Origin: Anthoceros angustus
Taxonomy: Eukaryota > Streptophyta > Anthocerotopsida > Anthocerotales > Anthocerotaceae
Assembly (NCBI GenBank): GCA_010909165.1
Contig: VJWM01000044.1
Span: 186,001-250,000 of the forward strand
DNA: 64,000 nt
Direction of reading: 5' to 3'
Below, piece after piece: positions 11,400 through 22,489 of the stretch. Below the pieces are notes generated by a model. It did not search any database and was not told the origin of the DNA. It saw nothing but the letters and a program-made list of their open reading frames with translations. The position numbers and the translations under genes are program-made. Position 1 is the stretch's first letter. Each line of letters opens with the position of its first letter.

Positions 11400-12366
11400 T
11401 ACAAGTTGTCTTGGATGATTTTAAGGATTTGATGCTTGATGAATTGCCACCTTTACCGTCTCACAGAGTAGTAAATCATGGGATTGAATTAAGGCCAGGG
11501 AGTACGCCTTCATCGAGAGCACCATATAGATTGTCGTAGGATGAGCTGCAGGAACTCAAGCGACAACTATCCAACTTGTTGGCAAAGGGATATATCAGAG
11601 TCTCGAAGTCTCCTTTTGGTGCGCCGGTATTGTTTACGCGCAAGAAGAATGGAGGACTAAGGATGTGTTTAGATTACGAGCTCGAATCAAATTACGATGA
11701 AGAATGCATATCCTTTGCCAAGAATGGATGATATGTTTGAGTTGAAGGGTGCCAAGTATTTCACCAAGCTAGATCGATGGCGGGTACTATCGATCGTAAT
11801 CGCAGAGGGACATGAGTACAAAAGCGACATGTAGGACCGTGTATGGGGCTTTTGAATTTGGTCATGCCATTTGGACTTACTAATGCACCGCCACATTTTA
11901 TACACTTATGAATACTATATTCATAGATCTCGTGGACAAGTGTGTTGTAATCTATCTGGATGATATTTTGATCTTTAGCCATACCTTGGAGGAACATGCT
12001 GAACACTTAAGAGAAGTGTTACAAAAGCTAAGAGAGAATTCTTTGTTCTTGGCAGTGTGACTTCGTCAAGACATAGGTAGCTTTCTTAGGCTTTATTATC
12101 TCTGCTGATGGCATCAGAATGGATCAAGATTGGCAACCTCCTAGGAACATTCATGAGGTTCGCAGTTTTATGGGTTTGGCTTTTGTGTGTAGGAGATTTG
12201 TACATATGTTTGCTAAGATAGCAGCCCCTATAACTGACCTCTTAAAGATGACGAAAGCTTGGAAGTGGGATGTTGAATGTCAAGCAGCATTTGAATACTT
12301 GAAGATGAAATTGAGCACAATTCCGGTTTTAGGAATGTATAATCCCAAGAAGGATGTGGAAGTGTA
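11400..12366 (+). pseudogene. Gypsy reverse transcriptase, interrupted
   Basis: Recognisable blocks include [52 protein letters not shown] (the catalytic YxDD) and the connection region [18 protein letters not shown]. Stops and frame changes occur before DELQEL, after the NGGLRMC block and after the YLDD block. The RNase H domain begins at VEVY and is cut by the CACTA-type element, whose far side resumes with SDASDVAIGG. Confidence 0.85.
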
Positions 12367-14879
12367 CACTTCCAGGAAAAGTATACTTTTACTAATTGCA
12401 GTTTTACAACAGGGGTGCATTTTACCACGACTGCCCATTTTACTACGTCAATTGAAGGCACCGTTTCAAGTCCATGTATTATTTTCAAGTATAGCCCTGA
12501 ATTTACTAAACCTCATTCCAACTTTACTACAGGGCTTGTTTTGCCAAAGGCGCAACAGCTGACGTGGCAAAATAAAATGGATTTTACTACGGGGCACTTG
12601 TTACTTACAACAGAGCTTATGGACGTTACAACGATGGCATGTTTGTTTACTACGGGCCATCAATTTACTCTGAGGACTTTCTCCATTACAACGGGTTCTT
12701 TTACAACATGCCAATGGTATTTTACAACATCCCATAGTTTACTACACACCGTAGGGTTTTCAACAAGACCCTTTACGACTAGACACCGTCGTTTACAAAG
12801 ACTAATTTAGAATGGGTTTTGATGATAACCCACATCTTTTACCCTAAAAAGAAAAAGTAGAGGTAAGGTGTACATCGATTCTGACTTGGGCTAGGCCGAC
12901 CCTAAACAAGAACAAGCGGGGACATGCTGAAAAATCCTCCATATGCATCCACATCCTTATGCATCCATATTTTCTTCAAAGACAACGCGTTTTCCACGTG
13001 CAGTGGTCCCGACAACCACTTTATTGTCATACAAAAAAGTTTGAATTAGTTTGGGTGACACAAGGGTAAAGGGATCATCTTGAACTCTGGTAGAAGGATA
13101 ACAAGATCTAGGGTTCACTATGTGCATTCCAGAATTGTCCTTCTTCAATCCCTTGCTGTGATCATTTGCATCCTCATAAACTAGTTTGAACCACTTAACC
13201 TTTAAAAATTAGTCGTTGATGACAACCCAAAGTCAACCTTTAAAATTTTCTGCACTATTCCCACATATGGCGAGGAGAAGTGTGGCGAGGATTAGGGTTT
13301 GGGTCAAATTAACCTTGGCCTTCAAAATTGAGTTGAATATGTCGGATGAGGGTTAGGGTTTGGTTAAAGTAACCTTGGGCTTCGGGATTCGCATGGAATA
13401 TGCTGGCTTGAGGTCTAGGGTTCGGGTAAAGTCTCAATCCTAGGGCAGACATAGGGGACCGTAGGTGCTGCCGCATGATCAAAGCAGTTGTACTTTCTAT
13501 TTTGTGCTGAGGAGGAAGGTGCCATGAAGAGGGTGAAGGATACGGGTAGCAATACCTACACATGCTTTGGCCATTGGGGGCAGCGTGGTTTTCTGGATAG
13601 GTTCAGAGGAAAGTTTGGGAGGGAGCCAACCGTGGATGAGATCAGAGCTGTTGGTACAGTTCACGGAAATTGGCTGGTGAAGCTGAGCGTTTTGGATGAA
13701 TTCCAAAATCACAAGTCCCGCTTTGGGTCCACAGGTTAACTCACGGGGGATTGACACTGCTATTAACGTGTGGAACCTGTTGGTTGAGGCAGGTTACCCA
13801 ACCGATGAATGCGATACCCAATCATGGGGCTTGGCTTACAAAGTTGAAAGAGTTTTGGATGCGATGCGGAACTAGAACTCCAGCTTTGGGTGCAAGTGGA
13901 CCCAAAGGGCGAAGGACAAGGCGATTAATGTGTGGACCTTGTTGAAGGATGCAGGCTATTCCATCAAGGAGTGCGATGAGAAGGTCATGGAGGCCATCCT
14001 AAAGCGAGAATGTCATAGATGACGGTGGATGGTGGGGCATTATCTTCCCGCAAAGTTGCAAGACAAGCTGAGGATGCTTGAGCATGATTCGTTAGGTCAT
14101 TGTCCGTGACTATTGTGTCTATTTTGTGATAGCCTGAAGTTCTGTGAACTTGAACCGATTTAAGTTCGTGGTTCTCTTTTTGCAGGTGGCAAACCTTTGG
14201 GGCACGGTCTTTGAGTTGAGGTCTGGGTGGAGAAAATTCTTAGATGCCCGTGTAGCATGTAGGGGCTGGGAGTCTAATATATTGTAGGATGTAGGTGCAA
14301 TCCCCAAATTCAAGACCCCATAACCCACACACCCGCCTAGCACTCCTTCATTTTACTACAACAGAGTGCACTTTACTACAATATAAATCCGTATTTTACT
14401 TTACTACGGTCCTGATTACATCAGATTTTTACTACGCGCCTTATTTTGCAGCCGTGTGTTTTACAACGGCCCGTTATAACTACAGTTCACTGATTAACCT
14501 AACCATGGTTACATAACTATGGTTTATAAACCACTGTTATTTAACTTCAGTTAATAAACTTGAGTTAATTCACTTTGGTTACTTAACCATATTTTATTAA
14601 CCACGATTACAGTTGTAAATGCCGTTGTAGATCACTGTAGTAATTGTTGTTGTAAAGTGAACTGTAGTTAAACCCTAACTGATGTACGGTCAACTCCGTA
14701 AAGTACATCGTATGTATGTCACATACGAATACGGTATATAGCCATGGTATACGGTGTGAAGACATTACCACGGAAATTAATGCTATGTGTTTACAACGGG
14801 TATTTTACTACAGGTGTAGTAATTCTGTAGTAATGTCCGTAGTAAATTCCGTTGTAAAGGACACGTTTTCCTAGTAGTG
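12367..14879 (+). mobile_element. Non-autonomous CACTA-type DNA transposon nested in the gypsy element
   Basis: The left end reads CACTTCCAGGAAAA and the reverse complement of the right end reads CACTACTAGGAAAA, a 12/14 terminal inverted repeat of CACTA type. Both sides are flanked by tgta (12363-12366 and 14880-14883); removing the element plus one tgta rejoins the gypsy RNase H frame exactly (VEVY-SDASDVAIGG). Subterminal DNA is packed with tttactacgg/tttacaacgg-like words, in opposite orientation at the two ends, as in plant CACTA elements. No transposase is recognisable, so it would depend on an autonomous partner. The 4-bp flanking repeat is longer than the 3 bp usual for CACTA. Confidence 0.85.
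13488..14000 (+). pseudogene. Unrecognised degenerate repeat-protein fragment inside the CACTA-type element
   Basis: A short open stretch (MKRVKDTGSNTYTCFGHWG ... WLVKLSVLDEF) is followed by two diverged copies of a motif like INVWNLLVEAGYPTDECD and INVWTLLKDAGYSIKECDE, about 150 bp apart. Stops separate the copies. It could be a captured host gene fragment, because CACTA elements often carry these. I do not recognise the family. Confidence 0.4.
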
Positions 14880-15667
14880 TGTACAGCGATGCCTCAGACG
14901 TGGCCATAGGTGGAGTGTTGATGCAAGACCATAAGCCGATAGCTTTTGAGTCAAGGAAATTGCATCCTTATGAGTTGAAGTATCCCACCTATGAGAAGGA
15001 AATGACTGCTGTCATTCATTGTCTGAAGGTATAAAGACACTATCTCTTGGGCAGATCTTTTGTGCTCTATACTGATAATATCAGCACAACATACTTCTCT
15101 AACCAATTGAAGTTGTATGCAAGACAAGCTAGATGGCAAGATTTCCTAGCTATGTATGATGTGACTCTCAAGTATAAACTTGGAAAAGAGAATAAGGTTG
15201 CAGATGCGCTGAGTTGCAAGAAGAGTCAGGAAGTAAAGGCAATGGCAATGCTGGTTGAACCTATGGACACTCACAAGCAGATCAAGGAAGCATATCTGCA
15301 GGATCCAGATGTTCAAGACTGGATTAATGGAATAGAGCGGAAAGGAAGCAAGTTCAAACTGAGGGATGGTTTGTTGATATACAAACAAAAGAGGATTGTG
15401 ATCCCAAATTCTTCAGAATTGAAGAGCAAATTGCTTGCTGAATGTCATGATGTGCCAAGTGCAAGTCACCGTGGAATTGACCCCACTTATGAGAAGCTAA
15501 GGAAGTTGTTTTACTGGCCGGGAATGTATCAGGATACAGTGGATTATGTCAAGGCATGTGCTGTTTGTCAGCAGGATAAGGTGGAGCAAGCTAAACCAAG
15601 AGGTTTGCTACAGCCCCTACCTATTCCAAGTGGACCATGGAAGTATGCACAAGTTGCGCATCCTTAG
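14880..15667 (+). pseudogene. Gypsy RNase H (remainder) and integrase zinc-binding domain
   Basis: Directly after the nested element the frame resumes with SDASDVAIGGVLMQD, then YPTYEKEMTAVIHCL and a TAA before RHYLLGRSFVLYTDN. The integrase N-terminal HHCC finger follows: ECHDVPSASHRG, KLRKLFYWPGM, CAVCQQDK. The end at 15667 coincides with the copia-derived patch. Confidence 0.88.
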
Positions 15668-16600
15668 AGAACTTGATTGCTGCCCAAGGTGAAGTCTCCA
15701 CGATGCATGATTCGCAAAAGATGAAGATTAGAGTAGCATTGGGCATATGATAGTATAGAGCTCAAGCATAGAGAGCTATAGCTCTGATACTATGATGAGA
15801 ATCAATAGCTCTTAGGCACAAAGTGCTAGAATACAATGAATTAAGAAAGCAAGAGTACAAGCCTATTTAAAGGCCATATGGTTGCAACCATAAGTTGTTG
15901 CAACCAACTTGTAACTATAAAGTAGTTATAACTAATAACTACCATCTATTAACTACCAAAAATAACTACCTATGCCTTAGCATTTAATTAATCATTAAAT
16001 GCTAGTGCCCTAGTGAATAGTGCCCTAGTGCCCTAGATGGTCATATATTTCATTTGCAGGTCTATCAACTTTTATGTAGCAAGAGGAGACTATGAGAAGA
16101 CTGAGCTCACCCTCATCTTTTAGTGTGACTCTGGACAAGGTGCTGGCAGCCGAAAGGAAGCCTAAATGGAATAAAAAAGGAGGGCAGGGCAAGCCTACTA
16201 ACAGTAACCCCGACAAAGGTGATAAGAGGAAAAAGAAAGGAGCATGCAATTGGTGTCCAATACAGCCGAAAGGAAGCCTAAATGGAATAAAAAAGGAGGG
16301 CAGGGCAAGCCTACTAACAGTAACCCCGGCAAAGGTGATAAGAGGAAAAAGAAAGGAGCATGCAATTGGTGTCCAATAGAAGGGCACTGGGACTATGACT
16401 GCCGTAAGAAAAAGGCTTGTGAACCATGCAAGAACAGGCCCCTTAAGACACATGTTGCTGAATCTTCAACAAGGACTGTACCTTCAGTAATGACAATTTG
16501 TTTCCTTTCCACTTGCACATCACCTTCTTTGTGGGACTTGGACTCCGGAGCCTCTGCCATTCCCTTTTCGCTAATCATGGATTTCCCAAATCCTAGCGAA
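15668..16600. mobile_element. Copia-derived patch inserted in the gypsy integrase
   Basis: Between the two integrase halves lies unrelated DNA. The left part holds gctctgatactatgatgaga, the antisense of a copia primer-binding site (tggtatcagagc type), followed by LTR-like AT-rich DNA up to about 16040. The right part, on the plus strand, encodes a copia-like gag zinc knuckle (CNWCPIEGHWDYDC) and the start of a protease (WDLDSGASA). The two parts have opposite orientations, so this is a rearranged or double insertion rather than one clean element. Confidence 0.6.
16146..16377 (+). repeat. Tandem duplication of about 116 bp within the copia gag-like segment
   Basis: A unit beginning agccgaaaggaagcctaaat and ending at tggtgtccaata is repeated twice with a single clear difference (cgac versus cggc). 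It duplicates the Lys-rich stretch and the first half of the zinc knuckle. Confidence 0.88.
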
Positions 16601-17560
16601 CAAGGAAGAAGGAGGAAAGTTAAGACCCAGACACATTTCATCCCTACAAAGAAGCGAGTGATAGCTTCTGAGGTAGCCAGCTTGTTTAAGAAGAATGTAT
16701 ATAAGTACCATGGCTTGCCTATGCAGATTGTGAGTGACAGGGATCCAAGGTTCACAGGAGAATTTTGGTAGCATTTGATGAGAAGCTTGAATGAGGAATT
16801 ATGTATGAGCACAGCTTTCCATCCAGATACTGATAGCTCAACTGAGCGAGTCAACTGAATCCAAGAAGAATACTTAAGGCATTATGTGCAGATTGATCAG
16901 AGGGATTGGACTGATCATCTAGACAATGTAGAATTTTGTTATAACAACACTGCACACAGCTCTCTGGGATGTAGTCCTTTTGAGATGGGAGGAAATTCAG
17001 CACTGAACGTGGTATCCATGCTAAATGCTGAAGTTTTTAACACTACCTCTAGAGATCCACGTCGATTCATTGAGCAGTTGAAGGCTAGGCATGAGATTGC
17101 CAAAGGAATTTTAGCCAAGGCTCAAGCACATCAGAAGAAATATGCTGATAGGCACAGGAGAGAAACTGTCTTCAACGTTGGGGATAAAGTATGGGTAAAA
17201 TTGAAGCATTTCCCATTACCTCAAGGATTAACTCTTAAATTAAGGCCAAGATATGGTGGTCCATTTGTAGTCTTGAAGCGCATTGGAGAAGTGGCTTACA
17301 AGTTACAATTGCCTGAATGGATTTTTGCACACAATGTGTTTCATGTATCACTACTGAAACCATTTGTGCCAGGTAAAGAGAAAGAAGACATGGACAAGAA
17401 GAAGCACAATATTCTCGTGCAGCATAATCAAGGATTGCGGTAAATTGAGGAATTCCTTGCAGAGAATAGCGTGGCTACAAAACGTGGAATCGTACCATAG
17501 TATATGGTAAAGTTGCGTGGGATCTCACATCCAGTTTGAGTAACGTTAGAGGATATTCAG
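16600..17560 (+). pseudogene. Gypsy integrase core and chromodomain-like tail
   Basis: The frame recovers the integrase core with SLFKKNVYKYHGLPMQIVSD, then DPRFTGEFW followed by TAG, STAFHPDTD and YLRHYVQIDQRDWTDHL. The C-terminal block runs through VGDKVWVKLKHFPLP, RYGGPFVVLKRIGEVAYKL and HNVFHVSLLKPFVPG. After a TAA at about 17440, TKRGIVP and YMVKLRGISHP resemble a decayed chromodomain, which would place the element among chromoviruses. Several stops make it inactive. Confidence 0.85.
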
Positions 17561-17814
17561 AAAGGATCTTGGATGATCTCTCGATACGTTGGCTATCACT
17601 GAAAACATTGATTCTTTTCCCAGTGGAAGAGAAAGTAAGAAGCCTTGCATGAGAAGCATGCAGCCCTGGATCTAGTTAGTAATTTGTAAGTAGTGGTGAT
17701 AAGACTTAGCTTAGGGCCTAAGGAAGAAAGAAAGTATGCTTTAAGCAGTTACTTTGGAAATGTTGTAAGTCTCCCTATAAAAGGAGATTAAGCTAGCTCT
17801 AGAGAAGCATGTTG

Positions 17815-17990
17815 TGATCCTAGCATGGGGAGCTACACTCTTGAGGATAGGACTTTGGAACCTAGAGGCCTTAGGAGCCTGGAGTGTGAACATGTTTAGA
17901 AGGATCCTAGCACTTGGGAGCTACACTCTTTTGAGGATAGGACTGTGATGTCTAGAGGCCTTAGGAGCCTAGAGTGTGAGAGTGCTAGAG
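17815..17990 (+). repeat. Tandem repeat of about 85-90 bp in the putative gypsy 3' LTR
   Basis: A unit around gatcctagcatggggagctacactcttgaggataggact ... ccttaggagcctggagtgtga occurs twice with small changes. It lies downstream of the TATA-like box at about 17775 and probably belongs to the LTR transcript region. Confidence 0.8.
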
Positions 17991-18415
17991 GAGAGCTGTT
18001 GAGGAGGAGATCGAGGGGAGAGAGTTAAACTCCTAGCTTAGGCAAAGATGGGGAGCTCTTTCTGATCTCATGTATTCTTGTTGTTGACTCTTGCTGGAAT
18101 AAACAGCAGCAGCAGACGTGCTGACTGCTAGTCGTCCCGTAGAAGGATGGCGGGCTACTTGGAGGCTTAGTTCTGGTGTCATGGTGATGTTTTTGTCGCT
18201 AACTGCGTGACTGCCCCCACCTCCCTAAAAAGGGGGTGTTACTCATATGGAACTTCTTGTACCAGCCAGCGAAATGCCAAATTCCTCGGAGTTCTCCTGA
18301 TCCCAACTGGTTGAATAGGCCCTGCCAACTCCCGTAGCTGTTGTGATGCTTTGGCCTGTCCCTGTCCGGACAAGATACCGTGCTTGGGCGCACCGATTCT
18401 CTCTTATCCGCAGGC

Positions 18416-20774
18416 ATGGTGCTGCTGCAGTTGTGTTCGTCACCGCTGGGACTTCCTCTACGTCCTGTTGCCTCCCCCGCTCGCTTCCATATTCGCGTCG
18501 CAAACCCAGCCGTAGCTGTACCATTTCGGCGAAAGGACCCGGGGAATCTGGCAGACCTGGTTGGAGCGCCTCCCGCTGGCCGTTCTCAGCTTTCAAGCCG
18601 GTGTTGCGCTCAGCAGGTTGAGGATGATGTGGACGGACAGACAGGTTTGCCGCAAGCTGATGCCGAGCCTATCGATAATTTCAATCTTCTAACGAGCGTA
18701 AGCAGCCCTTACAACACCATTACAGTGCTGGAATCGCCGGCAGGCTCAGCCTCGCGCTTTGCAGGCTCCAGGCTGCTACTGCTGGATTATTCGGGTGAGC
18801 TGGACCTGTGTCTTTACTAGGCACGACGACATTGTTTTTAAGTTGAGGTGCACGACATTGTTTTTATGTTGTGGTGCAATGCTGGTGTATTCGTCAGCAT
18901 AGACTCTAGATTGGAACTAAGGTTGGTTGCAGGAAATGTACACAGCATATACAAACCGGATACAAACTGGACTGGTTCCTACTGGGTTAGTCTTGCAAGT
19001 GAAAACATTTCATGCAGTTTTCTGTTCTCGGATGCTGCACTGGTAGCTACACTGCGCGCATGTTGACCATTTGCTTTGCCTCTGCTCCGGCTTCCTTGTC
19101 TGTCGGATATCAGGATGAGTTTGCAAGTTTACCAGCTATCATTCCTGAAGGACCTGTTGCAATTCTAGGTTTGGTAAGATGACTACGAAACTTGGTCTTT
19201 TGTTGTGTGCAAGTCTTGTGCCGTCCTTTTGCTGGAAATGCCGTCGGCTAGTGATAAAACCTGTGAGCTTCAGCTGAAGCAGTTCATGATACTTCATTCT
19301 TAATATGCTTCACTTGCTGTGTCAGGGTGGTGGGTCATCGGCAAGGCTTATTTTGGAACTGTGGCCATCTCTTAAGTTGATTGGTTACGAAATTGATGAA
19401 CTTGTACGTATTTTCATTCATTAGACTGTATGGGTTCTCTGTTGCGTACACTGTTCCAGAGTTGATTTAAGCTGAGGTATGACCTTTTGTGTGATGAGCT
19501 TGTCAAATGTTCGTTGAAAAATGTAGATGACTGTAAATGGAATGGAGGAGGGCATTTGCCCCATTCATACTAGACTCCAGTATAATTGGTAGATAATATC
19601 ATATTGTCAAGGAAACATATGCAATTTCAAACATCAACTGAGCACCATTTCAACCAGACTACCCAGGGCAACTGCTTGGATTGTTTGTGAGTAAGAGAGC
19701 AAACAATATCATTCTGGCCTGTTCCGTTGAGAGTCGGCCCCCTTCTTAGGTATCATGCTAGAGATCTTCAATTCTGGACCACGAATTGTGGCATCAGTCA
19801 TGCTGGAACTGATAGGATAATCTGTCATCATACTGTTCACTGATGTTACTTTGAGTGGCCTTGCCTCAGCTGGTGGGGAAGGCTAAGATGTACCTGGGAC
19901 TAGCAGAGCTGGAGGTGCCAACCAAACAGGGTGGAGTGTTGTCCATCGAAATTGCTGATGCTCTGTCGCCTGCAGCTACAGTCGATGGTGGCTTTGCAGG
20001 TACCTCTTGTTAGGTTCCTAGTATTGAGTTCAAGGTTGCATTCTGTTAATTTTTAAGGTCCTGATTCTGAGTCCAAATTTCTTGGCCTCATGGTCTGATT
20101 CAGCAGATCAATTGAATGTCAGCGTGTTTGGTCTCCTGTCTGCTGGGAGCTTAGATCTTGCTTAAACAACGATATCGTGAAATGCAGGCATCATCGTTGA
20201 CCTATTTGTGGAGGGAGAAGTTCTACCTCAGCTTCGCAAGGCATGTCTACTGCCTGTTGTCTGTTCACCGTTTGAAGGCATGTTGTGGCACTAAAAGTCG
20301 AGGCTACGTGCAGAGTGAGACGTGGAAGCAGCTAAAGACGAAACTGAAGCCTGATGGTCGAATAATGGTGAACTGTGGAGGTGAATGCGTCGAGAAGAGT
20401 GATCCAAAAGCAGATGATCTAGACGGAACTTGGACATGGGAAGATGGGGGAAGTGCCAAAGACGCCACTTTATCAGCGCTGTCATCAGTATTTCCAGGAC
20501 AGGTAAGTGGAACCTTGCCAAAGACGTCACTTTATGAGCACTTTCACCAGTATTTCCAGGACAGGTAAAAGGAACCTTTCTGTTTGAGGATCAATCTGCT
20601 CTAAAAATCTGAGCCACTTGTATTTCTACGCCCCAGGTCTGGTGGAGAAAGATGGAGGATGAAGCTGCTGATAATCACTTTGCACTCACTGGAGACCTTC
20701 CCGACCGCGTTCAGTGGGCCAACCAGTTACCTGAAAAGCTGAAGAAAGCTGTTTTTTCCTGGAAGGCTTTGTAG
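18416..20774 (+). CDS. Spermidine-synthase-fold (SAM-dependent) protein, probably plastid-targeted, eight exons
   Basis: Exons: 18416-18794, 18933-18985, 19114-19173, 19326-19403, 19870-19999, 20188-20240, 20314-20502 and 20637-20774; 1080 nt, 359 residues, all phases joining. After a Ser/Arg/Pro-rich N-terminus resembling a plastid transit peptide, the body has FNLLTSVSSPYNTITVLES, NVHSIYKPDTNWTGSYW, the nucleotide-binding loop AILGLGGGSSARLILELWP, then IIVDLFVEGEVLPQL and GRIMVNCGG. This is the plant spermidine-synthase-like family of SAM-fold proteins. The Gly loop lacks the GDGG aspartate of true spermidine synthases, so aminopropyl transfer is doubtful and methyltransferase or unknown activity is possible. 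Intron 6 has a GC donor (cgcaag|gcatgt, 20241). The end of exon 7 with its donor is tandemly duplicated. It lies just right of the gypsy element. Confidence 0.85.
20455..20578 (+). repeat. 62-bp tandem duplication containing a splice donor
   Basis: The unit from gccaaagacgccacttt through ccaggacag|gtaa..ggaacctt occurs at 20455-20516 and again at 20517-20578 with a few substitutions. It duplicates the last codons of exon 7 and its 5' splice site. The first donor (gtaagt at 20503) keeps the reading frame. The second (gtaaaa at 20565) would add 62 nt and shift it. Confidence 0.9.
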
Positions 20775-21990
20775 CATTCAGCACAGACTTTAGAAGTAGG
20801 ACTCAGTTATACCCCAAAATGATCACAGTCTCCAGCATCTAGAGTATCCACGATATCACGGGCCCACGGGCTCGAACGGTGAGTGTACAAGCCATCTCTC
20901 CAGTTCAACAAATGTCTCGTAGCAGGTCTTGGAAGAGATAGTCGATCACCCAACGGGCTCAGATGTGTACAACACATGCTTTGGCAGACTTGCGGGAGGA
21001 GCCGTAGGCAGCATGTGTAATTCATCAACAGAGGGGAGAGAAGTGGTTGTCAGATGATCAAATAGTTAAAAAAGAGATCAAACTCGGTAGTGGTGCAGGG
21101 AGCACGCAGAACGAGACTGTGTACAGCCAGGTTGCTTTGGAGTGCGGGACATACCGAATGCAGATACGTCGACGTGCGCCGATACATGCATGAAGGCAGG
21201 CCTTGGCATGCAACAGTGTGATGAAATCATTCACTGGGAGTTTGGGACAGACGTGCACGCATATTGAAGTTGGTGTGATATGACTGCGAGATTGACCCGC
21301 AGGGCTCGGAGCTCAGGGGGCCACGGTGAAAGGTCTTGCACAGAAGAGAAGACTCGCATTCCACAACTCAGTATTACGAACACGCCACTGAATAGAGCGC
21401 GCACACGAAGTCTAAATTCATCCCTACCACTGCTAATCCAGGTCTGCGATTCCTCGCTGCGAGAGCGGCCAAGGTGCATACTAGTTGACAGCAAGAGGAG
21501 ATCTGAGAAATCAGATGGAACTGCCAATAGAAGAGCAGCTGCGGCTGTAGCTTGCAGTGCAGTGTCCTCCAGAGCAAGAAGGATGCAAACAGGATATGGG
21601 TGACATGGGCCTACCAGCAAGCTGCTCACAGAGTCTAGGTCTATCAGAGGCCATGTCTCTCGAACAAACAGGAGACTGCAGCCAGCTTGCGCTCAGGAAG
21701 TCGGTGCTGGAGGTGTCCTGAGTTAAAAGCCAGGGCAACACTAAAACCTGGATCGAACAAAAACCGCTCGATCGAACGTTGCTGGTCGAGATGATGCAGA
21801 CTAGGCCCATGCTCCTGAGCTGCTCCGCTCCTGCAAAACTGCAAGCACAGAAACGCAACAATCGCAGGATCGAGTACATACACGTCGTGAAAAGTCAGCT
21901 GAGCAGAAACCAGCTCACTCGTGCACTATAAGGAAAGTGAAGCTCGGTGAACAAACACACGAGGCAGCAACGAGGAGGAGCGACTGAGAG
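20775..21990. other. Intergenic, no protein gene recognised
   Basis: Overlapping short frames on both strands show no domain. Because the MIR171 hairpin to the right is transcribed leftwards, this stretch may contain the 3' part of its primary transcript; that is inference. Confidence 0.5.
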
Positions 21991-21994
21991 CTAG

Positions 21995-22078
21995 CAGATG
22001 TGATATTGGCGCGGCTCAATCTGATGCCTTCGCTACGCCCTAGCGTTGTCATCTGATTGAGCCTTACCAACATCACAT
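21995..22078 (-). ncRNA. MIR171: MIR171 precursor hairpin
   Basis: Read on the minus strand, the 3' arm contains TTGAGCCGCGCCAATATCAC, the conserved core of mature miR171 (21-nt form at 22019-21999). The 5' arm, GTTGGTAAGGCTCAATCAGA (about 22072-22053), pairs with it over about 27 positions, with only a few mismatches and G-U pairs, around a loop of about 24 nt. The mature sequence on the 3' arm matches plant MIR171 genes. miR171 guides cleavage of HAM/SCL6-type GRAS transcription-factor mRNAs that control meristem and branching programmes. The plus strand shows the complementary target-like sequence, but the second inverted arm argues for a hairpin, not a target gene. No promoter could be assigned. 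Confidence 0.88.
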
Positions 22079-22489
22079 ACATTTCACTACTCAGACACCA
22101 CGTCTCTCGTCTCGCAGCCAGGCCAGAACAGAACAGAGCCAACACGCAAGATTGCAGCGGGAGGTGAAGCTGATCCACGTACGGTGTCGCCTTGCACACG
22201 GCGACAGGCGAGCCACCAAAGTGAACGACACCAGCAGAGGGTTCCACGCTCTTAGCTTTCTCCAGAGACAAGGAGGTGAACTCCAAGAGTCCCAGAAATC
22301 CAGCAGTACCCAATCTAGACACGCAAGGAGCAAAACCAAGGCCAGGGCCACGCCTGGGACAACCCGCTCTCCCAAGCCCCGCGGACAGAGCGTGAACTCC
22401 CCACGCAGCCCTTGCCCCAGCTCATCCCCAAGTATCTAATTCACGGGTCACACAACAAAGGAGAAACCCGCCGGTTGAAATAGGAAAGA

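Larger units (their letters stand above)
9892..18230 (+). mobile_element. Decayed Ty3/gypsy chromovirus-like element with nested insertions
   Basis: The order gag with zinc knuckle, protease, reverse transcriptase, RNase H, integrase and a chromodomain-like tail is that of a Ty3/gypsy chromovirus. A primer-binding-like ttggtatcatgg occurs at about 9896-9907. A TATA-like ctataaaagg (about 17775-17784) and aataaa (about 18101) near the right end suggest a 3' LTR, but no matching left LTR was found. The left LTR has therefore been lost, or the borders are misjudged. The element carries stops and frameshifts throughout. It is split by a CACTA-type element at 12367-14879 and by a copia-derived patch at about 15668-16600. 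Confidence 0.85.

Noticed and set aside
18820-20780. True spermidine synthase
   Set aside because: The Gly-rich loop reads GLGGGSSAR without the GDGG aspartate typical of aminopropyltransferases, so only the fold, not the reaction, is supported.
21995-22025. A miR171 target site of a GRAS gene on the plus strand
   Set aside because: The sequence on that strand would fit a target, but no GRAS domain surrounds it, and a complementary arm 30 bases away forms a miRNA-type hairpin.
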